A DNA stretch of 11,286 nt from JBDTDV01 sp039922875. GTDB taxonomy: Bacteria; Actinomycetota; Actinomycetes; Actinomycetales; Microbacteriaceae. Below, in pieces: positions 1-7,295 of the stretch; the first letter of the stretch is position 1, and the number at the start of each line of letters is the position of its first letter. The position numbers were made by a program, and so were the translations under genes. The stretch is taken from NCBI GenBank assembly GCA_039922875.1, contig JBDTDV010000011.1, positions 1 to 11,286 of the forward strand. Direction: 5' to 3'. The notes below the pieces were generated by a model, which ran no database searches, was not told where the DNA came from, and saw only the letters and a list, made by a program, of their open reading frames with translations.

Positions 1-2
1 AC

Positions 3-218
3 GAGATCTACCGCACCGGCGCCGGATTGAAGGACGGCGACGACGTGGTGGCATATTGCCGGATCGGCGAACGCTCCAGCCACACCTGGTTCGTGCTGAC
101 CCACCTGCTCGGTTTCAAAAACGTGCGTAACTACGACGGATCGTGGACCGAATGGGGTAGCGCGGTTCGGGCACCGATCGCCACCGGATCCGAGCCCGGT
201 GCCGTCCCAACGCGCTAA
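3..218 (+). CDS. sseA: Thiosulfate sulfurtransferase (rhodanese), SseA type, C-terminal part only
   Basis: Partial gene: the open frame runs in from the left edge and stops at TAA 216-218, leaving about 71 C-terminal codons. A TTG at 27 is an internal codon, not a convincing start. The piece carries a rhodanese active-site loop, CRIGERS, with the persulfide-forming Cys encoded at 57-59, followed by SSHTWF and then NYDGSWTEWG, the typical end of the catalytic domain of two-domain rhodaneses. Family knowledge: such enzymes move sulfane sulfur from thiosulfate or a related donor to an acceptor thiol via a Cys persulfide in the cytoplasm. The loop and following residues resemble mycobacterial SseA/CysA proteins, and the next gene is sufE-like, the same order as Rv3283-Rv3284. 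The sulfurtransferase call is firm; the symbol rests on resemblance and synteny. The missing N-terminal half prevents checking the inactive first rhodanese domain. Confidence 0.88.
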   Translation, partial: EIYRTGAGLKDGDDVVAYCRIGERSSHTWFVLTHLLGFKNVRNYDGSWTEWGSAVRAPIATGSEPGAVPTR

Positions 219-229
219 TCGGCTGATGG

Positions 230-238
230 TGAGATAAT
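230..238 (+). promoter_or_regulatory. Possible extended -10 promoter for the sufE-like gene
   Basis: TGA followed by GATAAT at 233-238 fits an extended -10 element (TGn plus a hexamer matching TATAAT at five of six positions). It lies in the 29-base gap after the rhodanese gene. A start site about seven bases downstream would fall near 245, giving an almost leaderless mRNA for the ATG at 248. No good -35 is visible, which is acceptable for an extended -10. sufE may also be read through from the upstream gene. Confidence 0.35.
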
Positions 239-247
239 TCACCTATC

Positions 248-694
248 ATGACCAGCGAAATACCAGAACAACTCGCGTCGATCCGTGACGAGTTCCTCGA
301 ACTCGAGCAGCACGACAGGCTACTGCTGCTGCTCGAGTTCGCCAACGAACTCCCGGAGCTCCCGGCCCGCTATCAAGACCATCCTGACCTTTTCGAGCGG
401 GTCGCGGAGTGTCAGTCGCCGGTGTATCTCTTCGTCGAGGTCGACGAAGACGAGACCGTGCATCTGCACGCGACAGCCCCGAAAGAGGCGCCGACCACGC
501 GCGGTTTCGCCTCGATTCTGTCGCAGGGACTGGGTGGGCTCAGTGCCAAGGAGGTTTTGGCCGTGCCCGATGACTACCCGATGACCCTCGGCCTGACGAA
601 GGCGGTATCCCCACTACGGATTCGCGGCATGGCCGGTCTGCTGGGCCGGACGAAGCGGCAGGTCAGGGCGAAGCTCGCGGTCAGCGCGAAGTAG
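248..694 (+). CDS. sufE: SufE-like cysteine desulfurase sulfur-acceptor protein
   Basis: A 148-residue protein, the usual size for SufE. The conserved acceptor cysteine is C55 in the motif VAECQSPVY (compare the V-x-GCQS loop of SufE/CsdE). Other family marks are the RGFA segment at 85-88 and the C-terminal SPLRIRGMAGLL helix at 121-132. Family knowledge: SufE takes persulfide sulfur from the cysteine desulfurase SufS and stimulates it, feeding the SufBCD scaffold for Fe-S cluster assembly in the cytoplasm. The ATG at 248 is the only sensible start; a weak GGTGAG lies about 14 bases upstream, and a short or leaderless mRNA is possible. It is 29 bases after the rhodanese gene, and no sufS or sufBCD is in view. 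Its last 27 codons overlap the 3' end of the opposite-strand hydrolase gene, yet they still encode conserved-looking SufE sequence. Confident on family; the exact partner is inferred. Confidence 0.9.
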   Translation: MTSEIPEQLASIRDEFLELEQHDRLLLLLEFANELPELPARYQDHPDLFERVAECQSPVYLFVEVDEDETVHLHATAPKEAPTTRGFASILSQGLGGLSAKEVLAVPDDYPMTLGLTKAVSPLRIRGMAGLLGRTKRQVRAKLAVSAK

Positions 695-1855
695 CCCCAG
701 CCAGTCGGTGATCGAGGCCATCCAGCGATCGGGGTCGTAGTTCCAAAGTTTCGTGTGCCGTGCCACGCCGAACGGTACGAATGTGACGATGTCCGGCCGC
801 GCACGGCTCAGCGCCCTGGATGCCGTCGACGGAACAAAGCGGTCATCGTCGCTGTGCATCAGCAAGATCGGTACGTCGAGTTCATCGGCGTGCGTGACGA
901 AATTCAGGGTATCCAAGTCGATCGGGCTGCCTTGTCCGGTGAACCGCCCGGCCCACGGTTCGGCGATCATCCACATCACCGATCTGGCGAACCACCGGGG
1001 AATCTTCAACAGTCGAGCGTGGAAATGCAGGGTGTCAACCCAGTCCACCACGGGCGAGTCCAGGATGACCCCGCTGACCAGGTCATGCAGCGCGGTACGG
1101 GCGACCGTCTGCAGCACGATGGCCCCGCCCATCGACCACCCCATCAGTACGATCTCCCGGGCTCCGTGCTCAACCGCAAAACTCATTCCGGCCTCGATAT
1201 CGCGCCATTCTGCCGTGCCGAGCGCGTACCTGCGGTCGGCACTGTACGGAGCTTCACCGTCGTTGCGGTAGGACACCAGCAGCGAGCAATACCCGGCCGC
1301 CCTGAACACCGGGATCGCCCGGAGTGCACCCTGACGTTGGGCGGCCCTGCCATGCACCATAATCACCCAGCGCGCGTTCCCGTCACACTCGTCGGCCGGC
1401 AGATACCAGGCCGGAGCGGGACCGAGATCGGTCTCAATCGCAACATTCTGATAGGGGAATCCCAGTTCATCCGGGTGCAGAAAATACCAGGAACCATACC
1501 GGCCACGCTTGGCAAGGTGCAGCTCGCCGTAATCGACGGCCTCGACGGCCCGCGTGACGGTGCGCGGTCCCCTGGTCAGGATCCGGCCGATCCGGGCGTA
1601 CCCGGTGTCACCGGAGAACCACAGACTGTACCGGCCGGGTACCAGCGAGTCACGCGTGGCGTGCAGGGTGATCTCGGTACGGTTCTGGCTGACCGAGAGA
1701 ATCCGAGCATCCTCCACCTGGCGTGTCGGCGGGGTGACGACCAGCCTGGCCACAAGCACGGTACTGGCGGCGGTGCCCGCGGCTGCGGCCAGGCCAGCAG
1801 CGCCGGCCAGTACGACGATCCGCATGGCCAGCATGCCCGGTGTAGCCGTCATCAC
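614..1855 (-). CDS. Membrane-anchored or secreted alpha/beta hydrolase
   Basis: A 413-residue alpha/beta-hydrolase-fold protein. Visible elements: an N-terminal hydrophobic segment at about 13-40 with a preceding Arg (signal anchor or signal peptide); a family-specific region at 45-150; the strand VIMVHGR at 164-170 with the HG oxyanion motif; the nucleophile elbow GWSMGG at 239-244 with Ser241; an acid in HSDDDRF (Asp336-338); and catalytic His367 in ARHTKLW. The triad is therefore complete. It resembles the COG1073 / dienelactone-hydrolase-like group; the substrate is unknown. Start: GTG 1853-1855 is followed at once by ATG 1850-1852, and a GAGGGGG sits 6 bases before the first and 9 before the second, so either could be used. 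The catalytic fold seems to finish at about residue 386; the remaining 27 residues overlap sufE on the other strand and look unconserved. Divergent from the DUF3000 gene across 164 bases. Confidence 0.82.
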   Translation of the reverse strand: MMTATPGMLAMRIVVLAGAAGLAAAAGTAASTVLVARLVVTPPTRQVEDARILSVSQNRTEITLHATRDSLVPGRYSLWFSGDTGYARIGRILTRGPRTVTRAVEAVDYGELHLAKRGRYGSWYFLHPDELGFPYQNVAIETDLGPAPAWYLPADECDGNARWVIMVHGRAAQRQGALRAIPVFRAAGYCSLLVSYRNDGEAPYSADRRYALGTAEWRDIEAGMSFAVEHGAREIVLMGWSMGGAIVLQTVARTALHDLVSGVILDSPVVDWVDTLHFHARLLKIPRWFARSVMWMIAEPWAGRFTGQGSPIDLDTLNFVTHADELDVPILLMHSDDDRFVPSTASRALSRARPDIVTFVPFGVARHTKLWNYDPDRWMASITDWLGLLRADRELRPDLPLRPAQQTGHAANP

Positions 1856-1928
1856 GCCGTGCCCCCTCGGTCCGGTGCTCAGCCGGCTCGCCTCACAACA
1901 GCCGACAGTTCCGATCTACACCAGGGCG

Positions 1929-1957
1929 ACAATATGCCGCAAGCGGAATTTTGTCTC
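1929..1957 (-). promoter_or_regulatory. Candidate sigma-70-type promoter for the alpha/beta hydrolase
   Basis: Read on the minus strand, GAGACA (complement of 1952-1957) is followed by a 17-base spacer and TATTGT (complement of 1929-1934). This matches TTGACA/TATAAT at four of six positions in each box with ideal spacing. Transcription would begin near 1922, leaving a leader of roughly 70 bases before the GTG at 1855. It lies in an A/T-richer patch of the divergent intergenic region. Found by eye only. Confidence 0.33.
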
Positions 1958-2007
1958 ATGCACGCGCACCGTCGGCGTGGCTCCACAATTGCGCCGCGAA
2001 GAAACTC

Positions 2008-2013
2008 TAGTCT
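2008..2013 (+). promoter_or_regulatory. Possible -10 box for a leaderless DUF3000 transcript
   Basis: TAGTCT fits the TAnnnT -10 pattern of actinomycetes, and its last base is six bases before the GTG at 2020, the distance expected if transcription starts on the GTG itself. No convincing -35 is present at the normal spacing, so this is weak. If real, it favours the GTG at 2020 over the ATG at 2029. Confidence 0.22.
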
Positions 2014-2019
2014 GCAGGC

Positions 2020-2616
2020 GTGTCTTCAATGCCCTCGGCAACGTCCGTACCCGCTGAGTTCGGCACCGCACTCGATGCCATCCGCAAAGCGTCAACCCGC
2101 GCAGATCTTGTTGTCACCGAGATCGCAGCGCCGGCCAAACTGGCGCCGTTCTCCATCGCGCTCGCGGCCGACGTGGAACCGTCGCCGCACGGCCAGGACT
2201 CAGACCTCGGCACCGGGAGATTCATCCTGTTGTACGATCCCGAAGGTCAGGAGGCGTGGCGCGGACGGTTTCGAGTGGTTTGTTTCGCCCAGGCGCCGCT
2301 GGAAACGGAAATCGGGATGGACCCGTTCTTGGCGGACGTCGCGTGGTCCTGGCTGGTCGACGCCCTCGACGCGCACAATGCGAAGTACACCGCGGCATCC
2401 GGCACCGCCACCAAGATCCTCTCTACCGGATTCGGGGAGCTGGCCAAGCAGGGCGACGGCGCCCAGATCGAGCTCAGAGCGTCCTGGACTCCGGAGGAGA
2501 CCGAAATCGACCACCACGTGCAGGCATGGGGCGACCTGCTCTGCATGCTCGCGGGCCTGCCTCCTACCCCGGAGGGAGTGAGCACGATTGCCGGACGTCG
2601 GAGCCATCGTGGCTGA
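2020..2616 (+). CDS. DUF3000 family protein (actinobacterial, unknown function)
   Basis: A 198-residue soluble protein with no signal peptide or membrane segment. I assign it to the actinobacterial DUF3000 family from its sequence character (FGTALDAIRKA near the start, LAPFSIALAADV, GRFILLYDPEGQEAWRG, DVAWSWLVDAL, QAWGDLLCMLAGLPP near the end) and from its place directly before ribonuclease D, as I recall for Rv2680-Rv2681. No catalytic motif is evident and no function should be assigned. Start choice: GTG 2020 and ATG 2029 are both in frame; a GCAGG is one base before the GTG but ten before the ATG, whereas a possible -10 favours a leaderless GTG. Its stop TGA 2614-2616 lies inside the start of the RNase D gene, which predicts translational coupling. 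Coding is well supported; the family name is moderately sure. Confidence 0.8.
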   Translation: MSSMPSATSVPAEFGTALDAIRKASTRADLVVTEIAAPAKLAPFSIALAADVEPSPHGQDSDLGTGRFILLYDPEGQEAWRGRFRVVCFAQAPLETEIGMDPFLADVAWSWLVDALDAHNAKYTAASGTATKILSTGFGELAKQGDGAQIELRASWTPEETEIDHHVQAWGDLLCMLAGLPPTPEGVSTIAGRRSHRG

Positions 2617-3805
2617 TCGCCGCGTCATCGATTCCGAACCCGCCTATCGCCAGTCCCTGGAATTGATTGCGGGCGGAACCGGACCCATCGCCGTAGACGC
2701 CGAACGGGCATCCGGATTCCGGTATTCGCAGCGAGCCTACCTGATCCAGATGTATCGGCGCGATGCCGGCACCTTCCTGTTCGATCCGCCGGCGATCGGC
2801 CGATTCGACGAACTCAGCCGTGTCATCGCCGACGACGAATGGGTGCTGCACGCAGCCAGCCAAGACCTGAGCTGCTTGCACGAGGTCGGGCTGTTCCCCA
2901 CCAAGGTCTTCGACACAGAGCTCGCCGCACGACTGCTGGGCCTGCCGAAGGTCGGGCTGGGCACGGTGGTGGAGGATTTGCTTGGAATACACCTGGCCAA
3001 GGAGCACTCGGCAGCTGACTGGTCCACCCGCCCGTTGCCGCAATCCTGGCTGACCTACGCGGCGCTCGATGTCGAGCTGCTGATCGATCTTCGCGACACA
3101 CTTGCGAAAATGCTGCAGGATGCCGACAAGTCCGAGATCGCCCAGCAGGAGTTCGAGGCCGAGCGGCTCTGCCCGGAGCGCACGCCGCGAGCCGAACCGT
3201 GGCGCCGGCTTTCCGGCATCCATTCTCTGAAGGGGCTGCGCGCCCTGGCCATCGCCCGGGAGCTGTGGAACGCGCGCGACGCGCTCGCTCGGGAGACCGA
3301 CATTGCGCCGGGCCGCCTGGTCCCGGACGCGTCGCTGACCGCTGCGGTGAAAGCCATGCCGCAGTCCAAAGCAGAGTTGGCTGCGCTGCGCGAGTTCAAC
3401 GGCCGGGCCAGCCACACCGAAATCGACCGCTGGTGGGCCGCATTCCAAGCGGGACGCAGCACAGAGGATCTACCAAAACTGCGCAGCAGCGACGATGTCA
3501 TTCCCGCTGCCCGGGCCTGGGCCGACCGCAATCCAGAAGCGGACGCCCGGCTCAAAGCATCGCGGACGGCCATGGCCGTCGTGTCAGAGAAGTTGTCAAT
3601 CCCGGTCGAGAACCTGCTCACACCCAAGTTGCTGCGCCAGCTGGCCTGGGCCCCGCCGGACCCGGCCGACCGCGACGGCATCGCGGCGGCACTGGCCGCA
3701 CTGGGAGCGCGCCGGTGGCAGATCGAGGTCACATCAGGCCTGATCGCCCAGGCATTTGTGGATGCCAGCCAACCGAAGACCGAGCCGCCCGAGTCGACTT
3801 CGTAG
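2609..3805 (+). CDS. rnd: Ribonuclease D, DEDDy 3'-5' exoribonuclease with HRDC domain
   Basis: A 398-residue protein (E. coli RNase D is 375). The N-terminal DEDDy exonuclease domain carries motif I VDAERASG (D30, E32), motif II HAASQDLSCL (D86) and motif III YAALDVELL (Y150, D154), so the metal-binding residues are complete. An HRDC domain follows at about 206-280 (SLKGLRALAIARELW), then a second C-terminal helical domain to about 388, as in RNase D. Family knowledge: it trims the 3' ends of tRNA precursors and other structured RNAs in the cytoplasm. Start: GTG 2609 has CGGAG five bases upstream and overlaps the DUF3000 stop by 8 bases. An in-frame TTG at 2588 with GGAGGG further upstream is the alternative and would add seven residues. 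The first conserved element lies well inside both versions. Probably translationally coupled to DUF3000. Confidence 0.9.
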   Translation: MADRRVIDSEPAYRQSLELIAGGTGPIAVDAERASGFRYSQRAYLIQMYRRDAGTFLFDPPAIGRFDELSRVIADDEWVLHAASQDLSCLHEVGLFPTKVFDTELAARLLGLPKVGLGTVVEDLLGIHLAKEHSAADWSTRPLPQSWLTYAALDVELLIDLRDTLAKMLQDADKSEIAQQEFEAERLCPERTPRAEPWRRLSGIHSLKGLRALAIARELWNARDALARETDIAPGRLVPDASLTAAVKAMPQSKAELAALREFNGRASHTEIDRWWAAFQAGRSTEDLPKLRSSDDVIPAARAWADRNPEADARLKASRTAMAVVSEKLSIPVENLLTPKLLRQLAWAPPDPADRDGIAAALAALGARRWQIEVTSGLIAQAFVDASQPKTEPPESTS

Positions 3806-3819
3806 GTTCAGTCAAACGA

Positions 3820-3849
3820 TTCCCGACACACCGCGGCCGCCCGTAGGAT
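3820..3849 (+). promoter_or_regulatory. Weak candidate promoter ahead of the thiolase gene
   Basis: TTCCCG at 3820-3825, an 18-base spacer and TAGGAT at 3844-3849 form a poor -35 and a TAnnnT-type -10 in the 73-base gap between the rnd stop and the thiolase start. A start site near 3856 would leave about 23 bases, including the strong GGAGG at 3870-3874. No rnd terminator hairpin is obvious, so read-through from rnd is equally possible. Confidence 0.22.
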
Positions 3850-3878
3850 CGGAAACAGACCTGAGTGTTGGAGGAATT

Positions 3879-5084
3879 GTGTCCGAGAAAACTGAAGTCG
3901 TCTTCGTCGATGGCGTCCGAACCCCGTTCGGCCGGGCCGGCGAAAAAGGCATGTACTGGAACACCCGCGCCGACGATCTGGTGGTCAAGGCCATGATCGG
4001 CTTGCTCGAGCGAAACCCCCAGGTACCGAAGGAACGCGTCGACGACGTGGCGATCGCCGCCACCACTCAGCAGGGCGATCAGGGTCTGACCCTTGGCCGC
4101 ACCGCCGCGCTCCTGGCTGGGTTGCCAAAATCTGTGCCCGGGTTCGCCATCGACCGGATGTGCGCCGGTGCGATGACCTCGGTGACCACGCTCGGATCCG
4201 GAATCGGATTCGGCGCATATGACGTGGTGATCGCCGGCGGTGTCGAGCACATGGGCCGGCATCCGATGGGATTCGGCGCCGACCCGAACCCGCGGTTCCT
4301 CTCCGAGAAGCTGGTCGGCGAAGAGGCGCTGAATATGGGCTCCACCGCCGAGCGGATCCACGACCGGTTCCCGCACCTGACCAAGGAACGCGCCGATCGA
4401 TTCGGGATGCGCAGCCAGCAGAAGGTCGCCGCGGCGTACGAGGCTGGCAAGATCCAACCCGATCTGATCCCGGTGGCACTGCGTAGCCCGGCCGGCTGGG
4501 GGCTCGCCGACAAGGACGAGGGGATGCGCCCGGAGACCACCATGGAGGCCCTGGCGGGATTGAAGACACCGTTCCGGCCGCACGGCCGGGTGACGGCGGG
4601 CAATTCATCCCCGCTGACCGACGGCGCAACGGTCAGCCTGCTGGCCAGCGGCGCCGCAGCAAAGGAGCTCGGGCTGCAGCCCAAGATGCGCATGGTGACC
4701 TTCGCGTTCGCCGGCGTCGACCCGGAGATCATGGGCCTTGGCCCGGTGCCATCCACCGAGAAGGCGTTGCGCAAGGCCGGTTTGCAGATTTCGGACATCG
4801 GCCTGTTCGAACTCAACGAGGCGTTCTCCATTCAGGTGCTCTCGTTCCTGGACCATTTCGGCATTGATGACGAGGATCCACGGGTGAACAAGTGGGGCGG
4901 CGCCATCGCGATCGGGCATCCGCTGGCCGCCTCCGGCGTGCGATTGATGATCCAGCTCGCCCGCCAGTTCTCCGAGCATCCCGAGGTCCGCTACGGGCTG
5001 ACGGCGATGTGTGTCGGGCTGGGTCAGGGCGGCAGTGTGATCTGGGAGAATCCCAACTGGAACCGGAAGGCAGCCAAGAAATGA
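3879..5084 (+). CDS. fadA: Acetyl-CoA acyltransferase (3-ketoacyl-CoA thiolase, FadA type)
   Basis: A 401-residue thiolase. The acyl-accepting cysteine is C95 in DRMCAGAM. The other catalytic motifs are NEAF at 313-316, GHP with H347 in AIGHPLAASG, and C378 in AMCVGLGQGG, so the active site is complete. Near the start, VVFVDGVRTPFGR is the standard thiolase N-terminal strand. The start is GTG 3879, with GGAGG at 3870-3874 four bases before it; the open frame continues upstream over rnd, but those 41 codons are not thiolase-like. Family knowledge: it cleaves 3-ketoacyl-CoA with CoA to acetyl-CoA and a shortened acyl-CoA in the cytoplasm. The stop TGA is inside the ATGA that starts fadB, so the two are co-translated and probably form a complex. 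The order thiolase then FadB is that of mycobacterial fadA-fadB. A biosynthetic acetoacetyl-CoA thiolase role is less likely given the partner gene. Confidence 0.93.
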   Translation: MSEKTEVVFVDGVRTPFGRAGEKGMYWNTRADDLVVKAMIGLLERNPQVPKERVDDVAIAATTQQGDQGLTLGRTAALLAGLPKSVPGFAIDRMCAGAMTSVTTLGSGIGFGAYDVVIAGGVEHMGRHPMGFGADPNPRFLSEKLVGEEALNMGSTAERIHDRFPHLTKERADRFGMRSQQKVAAAYEAGKIQPDLIPVALRSPAGWGLADKDEGMRPETTMEALAGLKTPFRPHGRVTAGNSSPLTDGATVSLLASGAAAKELGLQPKMRMVTFAFAGVDPEIMGLGPVPSTEKALRKAGLQISDIGLFELNEAFSIQVLSFLDHFGIDDEDPRVNKWGGAIAIGHPLAASGVRLMIQLARQFSEHPEVRYGLTAMCVGLGQGGSVIWENPNWNRKAAKK

Positions 5085-7249
5085 CCGACTACGCGAGCAT
5101 CGACTACAGCGACCTGCTGGCATTGGCCGACGACGAGGTGGTCACCCACGCTTTCGTACGCGATGTGAACCTCTCCGATGGCAAGACCCTCGCCCTGGTG
5201 ACCCTGGACAACGGCCGCGACCACACCAGGCCGAACACTCTCGGGCCGGCCACGCTGACCGAACTCGGCCAGGTGTATGACGGGCTCCGGGAGCGTGCCG
5301 CGCGCGGCGAGATCGCCGGTGTGGCCATCACCGGCAAGCCGTTCATCCTGGCCGCCGGCGCCGACCTGAGCAAAATAAGCCAGATCCCCAGCCGAGCCAT
5401 CGCGAAGAAGATGGCTCAGTTGGGGCACTACGTGCTCGGCAAGGAGGCGGAGTTCGGTGTGCCATCCTTCGTGTTCATCAACGGCCTCGCCCTCGGTGGC
5501 GGGCTCGAGATCGCGCTCAACGCAGACTACCGAACCGTCGATTCTTCGGTGCCGGCGCTTGGACTGCCCGAGGTGTTCCTCGGCCTGATCCCCGGATGGG
5601 GCGGCTCGTACCTGCTGCCGAACCTGATCGGCATCGAGAACGCGCTGAAGGTGATGGTCGAGAACCCGCTGAAGAATAATCGGATGTTGAAGGGCGCGGA
5701 TGCGCTCAGCCTCGGTATCGCAGACGCCATGTTCGGCCCGGCGAATTTTCTGGAGGAGTCGATCCGCTGGGCGGATGGCGTCATTTCCGGCTCCATCACG
5801 CCCAAGCGCCCGAATCAGCCGGGCAAGGTGGAGCGAATGGTCAAGTGGGATGCCGCGATCGGCATCGCACGCAAAATGCTGCAGAGCCGGATCGGCACCG
5901 TCGCCAAATCCCCGTACCTCGCCCTCGACCTGCTTAAGGCGGCCAAGTCCGGCAGTAAGGCCGAGGGCTTCGAGCGTGAGGATGATGCGCTGTCCACGCT
6001 GATCGCCGGCGACCAGCTGCAGGCGAGCATTTACGCGTTCAATCTGGTGCAAAAGCGCGCGAAGAACCCGGCCGGCACGCCGGACCGGGCGTTGGCGCGC
6101 CCGGTGACCAAAGTCGGTGTCATCGGTGCGGGGCTGATGGCCAGCCAGTTCGCGCTGCTCTTCGTGCGCCGGCTGCGGGTTCCGGTGGTGATCACCGACC
6201 TCGACCAGGCCAGGGTGGACAAGGGCGTCGGGTACATTCATGACGAAATCGCGAAGCTGAAGGACAAAGGCCGGATCTCCCCCGACGAGGCCAACCGGCT
6301 GCAAGCCCTGGTCACCGGAACCACCGACAAGGCGCTGTTCGCAGACGCTGACTGGGTGATCGAGGCCGTCTTCGAAGAGCTCGAGGTCAAGCAGAGCGTA
6401 TTCGCCGAGATCGAGCAGTACCTCTCCGCCGAGGCGATCCTGGCCACCAACACCTCATCTTTGTCGGTGCAGAAGATCGGCGCCCGCCTGATCCACCCGG
6501 AACGGCTGGTCGGCTTCCACTTCTTCAACCCGGTCGCCGTGATGCCGCTGATCGAGGTGGTTCGGACACCAGACACCAACGACCAGAGCTTGTCCACCGC
6601 GATGGTGACTGCGGCGAAGCTGCGCAAGACGGCCGTGATCACCACAGACACGCCCGGCTTCGTGGTGAACCGGATCCTGGCAAAACTGCTCGGCGAGGCC
6701 ATGCATGCCGTAGAGACCGGTACTCCGTTCGAGGTCGTGGACGCGGCGCTGGACCCGTTCGGGCTGCCGATGTCGCCGTTCGAGCTGCTCGAACTGGTCG
6801 GGCTGAAGGTCGGGGCGCATGTGCTGGACACACATCACGCCGCGTTCCCGGACCGGTTCTTCGCCAGCGATACCCTGCACAAGCTCGCGGAGTACGGTTC
6901 GCTGCTGGAGCGCGACGGCAAGGGCAAGATCAAGGGCTTCGACAAGAAGGCGGTCGCCATCGTCGACCGCGCGCGGGTAAGCGAGCCCCGGCGGGGGAAG
7001 TCCGACGCGAGTCCAGACCTGGGTGAGGAGCTCCTGCACCGGGTAGAAGACGGGTTGGCCGACGAGATCCACCGGATGCTGGAGGACGACGTCGTACACG
7101 CCGCCGAGGACATCGACCTTTGTCTGATCCTCGGGGCGGGCTGGCCGTTCCAGATGGGCGGCGTCACCCCCTACCTCGACCGGGTCGGCGCCAGCCGTCG
7201 GGTCTTCGGCGACACGTTCCACCACCCCGAGATCAAAGGCGTGCAGTAG
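5081..7249 (+). CDS. fadB: FadB: enoyl-CoA hydratase / 3-hydroxyacyl-CoA dehydrogenase, bifunctional
   Basis: A 722-residue two-domain beta-oxidation enzyme. Residues about 20-320 are a crotonase domain: the oxyanion segment AAGADL (91-96) and both catalytic glutamates, E143 in LGGGLEIAL and E164 in GLPEVFLG. Residues about 343-722 are the 3-hydroxyacyl-CoA dehydrogenase: Rossmann motif VGVIGAGLMASQFA (345-358), ATNTSSLS with S459, the catalytic pair H480 (GFHFFNPV) and E492 (PLIEVVR), N530 (FVVNRIL), and a C-terminal helical domain containing ILGAGWPFQMGG. It hydrates enoyl-CoA and oxidises 3-hydroxyacyl-CoA with NAD, passing product to FadA. The start ATG 5081 overlaps the fadA stop by four bases. 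The open frame extends further upstream but covers fadA in another frame. The third glycine of the usual GxGxxG is alanine (A354); I recall close actinobacterial homologues with the same variant. Length is normal for actinobacterial FadB. Confidence 0.94.
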   Translation: MTDYASIDYSDLLALADDEVVTHAFVRDVNLSDGKTLALVTLDNGRDHTRPNTLGPATLTELGQVYDGLRERAARGEIAGVAITGKPFILAAGADLSKISQIPSRAIAKKMAQLGHYVLGKEAEFGVPSFVFINGLALGGGLEIALNADYRTVDSSVPALGLPEVFLGLIPGWGGSYLLPNLIGIENALKVMVENPLKNNRMLKGADALSLGIADAMFGPANFLEESIRWADGVISGSITPKRPNQPGKVERMVKWDAAIGIARKMLQSRIGTVAKSPYLALDLLKAAKSGSKAEGFEREDDALSTLIAGDQLQASIYAFNLVQKRAKNPAGTPDRALARPVTKVGVIGAGLMASQFALLFVRRLRVPVVITDLDQARVDKGVGYIHDEIAKLKDKGRISPDEANRLQALVTGTTDKALFADADWVIEAVFEELEVKQSVFAEIEQYLSAEAILATNTSSLSVQKIGARLIHPERLVGFHFFNPVAVMPLIEVVRTPDTNDQSLSTAMVTAAKLRKTAVITTDTPGFVVNRILAKLLGEAMHAVETGTPFEVVDAALDPFGLPMSPFELLELVGLKVGAHVLDTHHAAFPDRFFASDTLHKLAEYGSLLERDGKGKIKGFDKKAVAIVDRARVSEPRRGKSDASPDLGEELLHRVEDGLADEIHRMLEDDVVHAAEDIDLCLILGAGWPFQMGGVTPYLDRVGASRRVFGDTFHHPEIKGVQ

Positions 7250-7263
7250 CCAGCGCTGCACAA

Positions 7264-7281
7264 CCGGCACACCAAGGCCGG
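7264..7281. terminator. Small hairpin between convergent fadB and aldo/keto reductase genes
   Basis: CCGGC (7264-7268) and GCCGG (7277-7281) can form a 5-bp all-G/C stem with an 8-base loop, in the 46-base gap between the two convergent stop codons. There is no T-run on either side, so it is not a classic intrinsic terminator. It is listed because the position is right for a bidirectional one. Confidence 0.22.
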
Positions 7282-7295
7282 CAGTCGGGGCAGCT

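Noticed and set aside
219..247. Riboswitch or attenuator ahead of sufE
   Set aside because: The gap is only 29 bases, too short for a structured leader.
755..2581. Very long + strand open frame of over 600 codons across the hydrolase and DUF3000
   Set aside because: It is antisense to the hydrolase and out of frame with DUF3000. The product is low-complexity, rich in Arg, Pro, Gly and His, with no domain; long antisense frames are common in high-G+C DNA.
2564..3448. 294-codon minus-strand frame under RNase D
   Set aside because: It is antisense to rnd, which has all DEDDy residues; the product has no domain character.
3756..3878. Extended thiolase N-terminus of 41 codons
   Set aside because: It overlaps the rnd 3' end, lacks thiolase similarity, and a strong GGAGG precedes the GTG at 3879.
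3729..4583. 284-codon minus-strand frame under the thiolase
   Set aside because: It is antisense to fadA, whose catalytic motifs are complete; nothing recognisable is in the product.
5024..6304. 426-codon minus-strand frame under fadB
   Set aside because: It is antisense to a confidently identified gene, its composition is that of a reverse-complement shadow (His/Arg/Gln/Leu-rich), and no motif is present.
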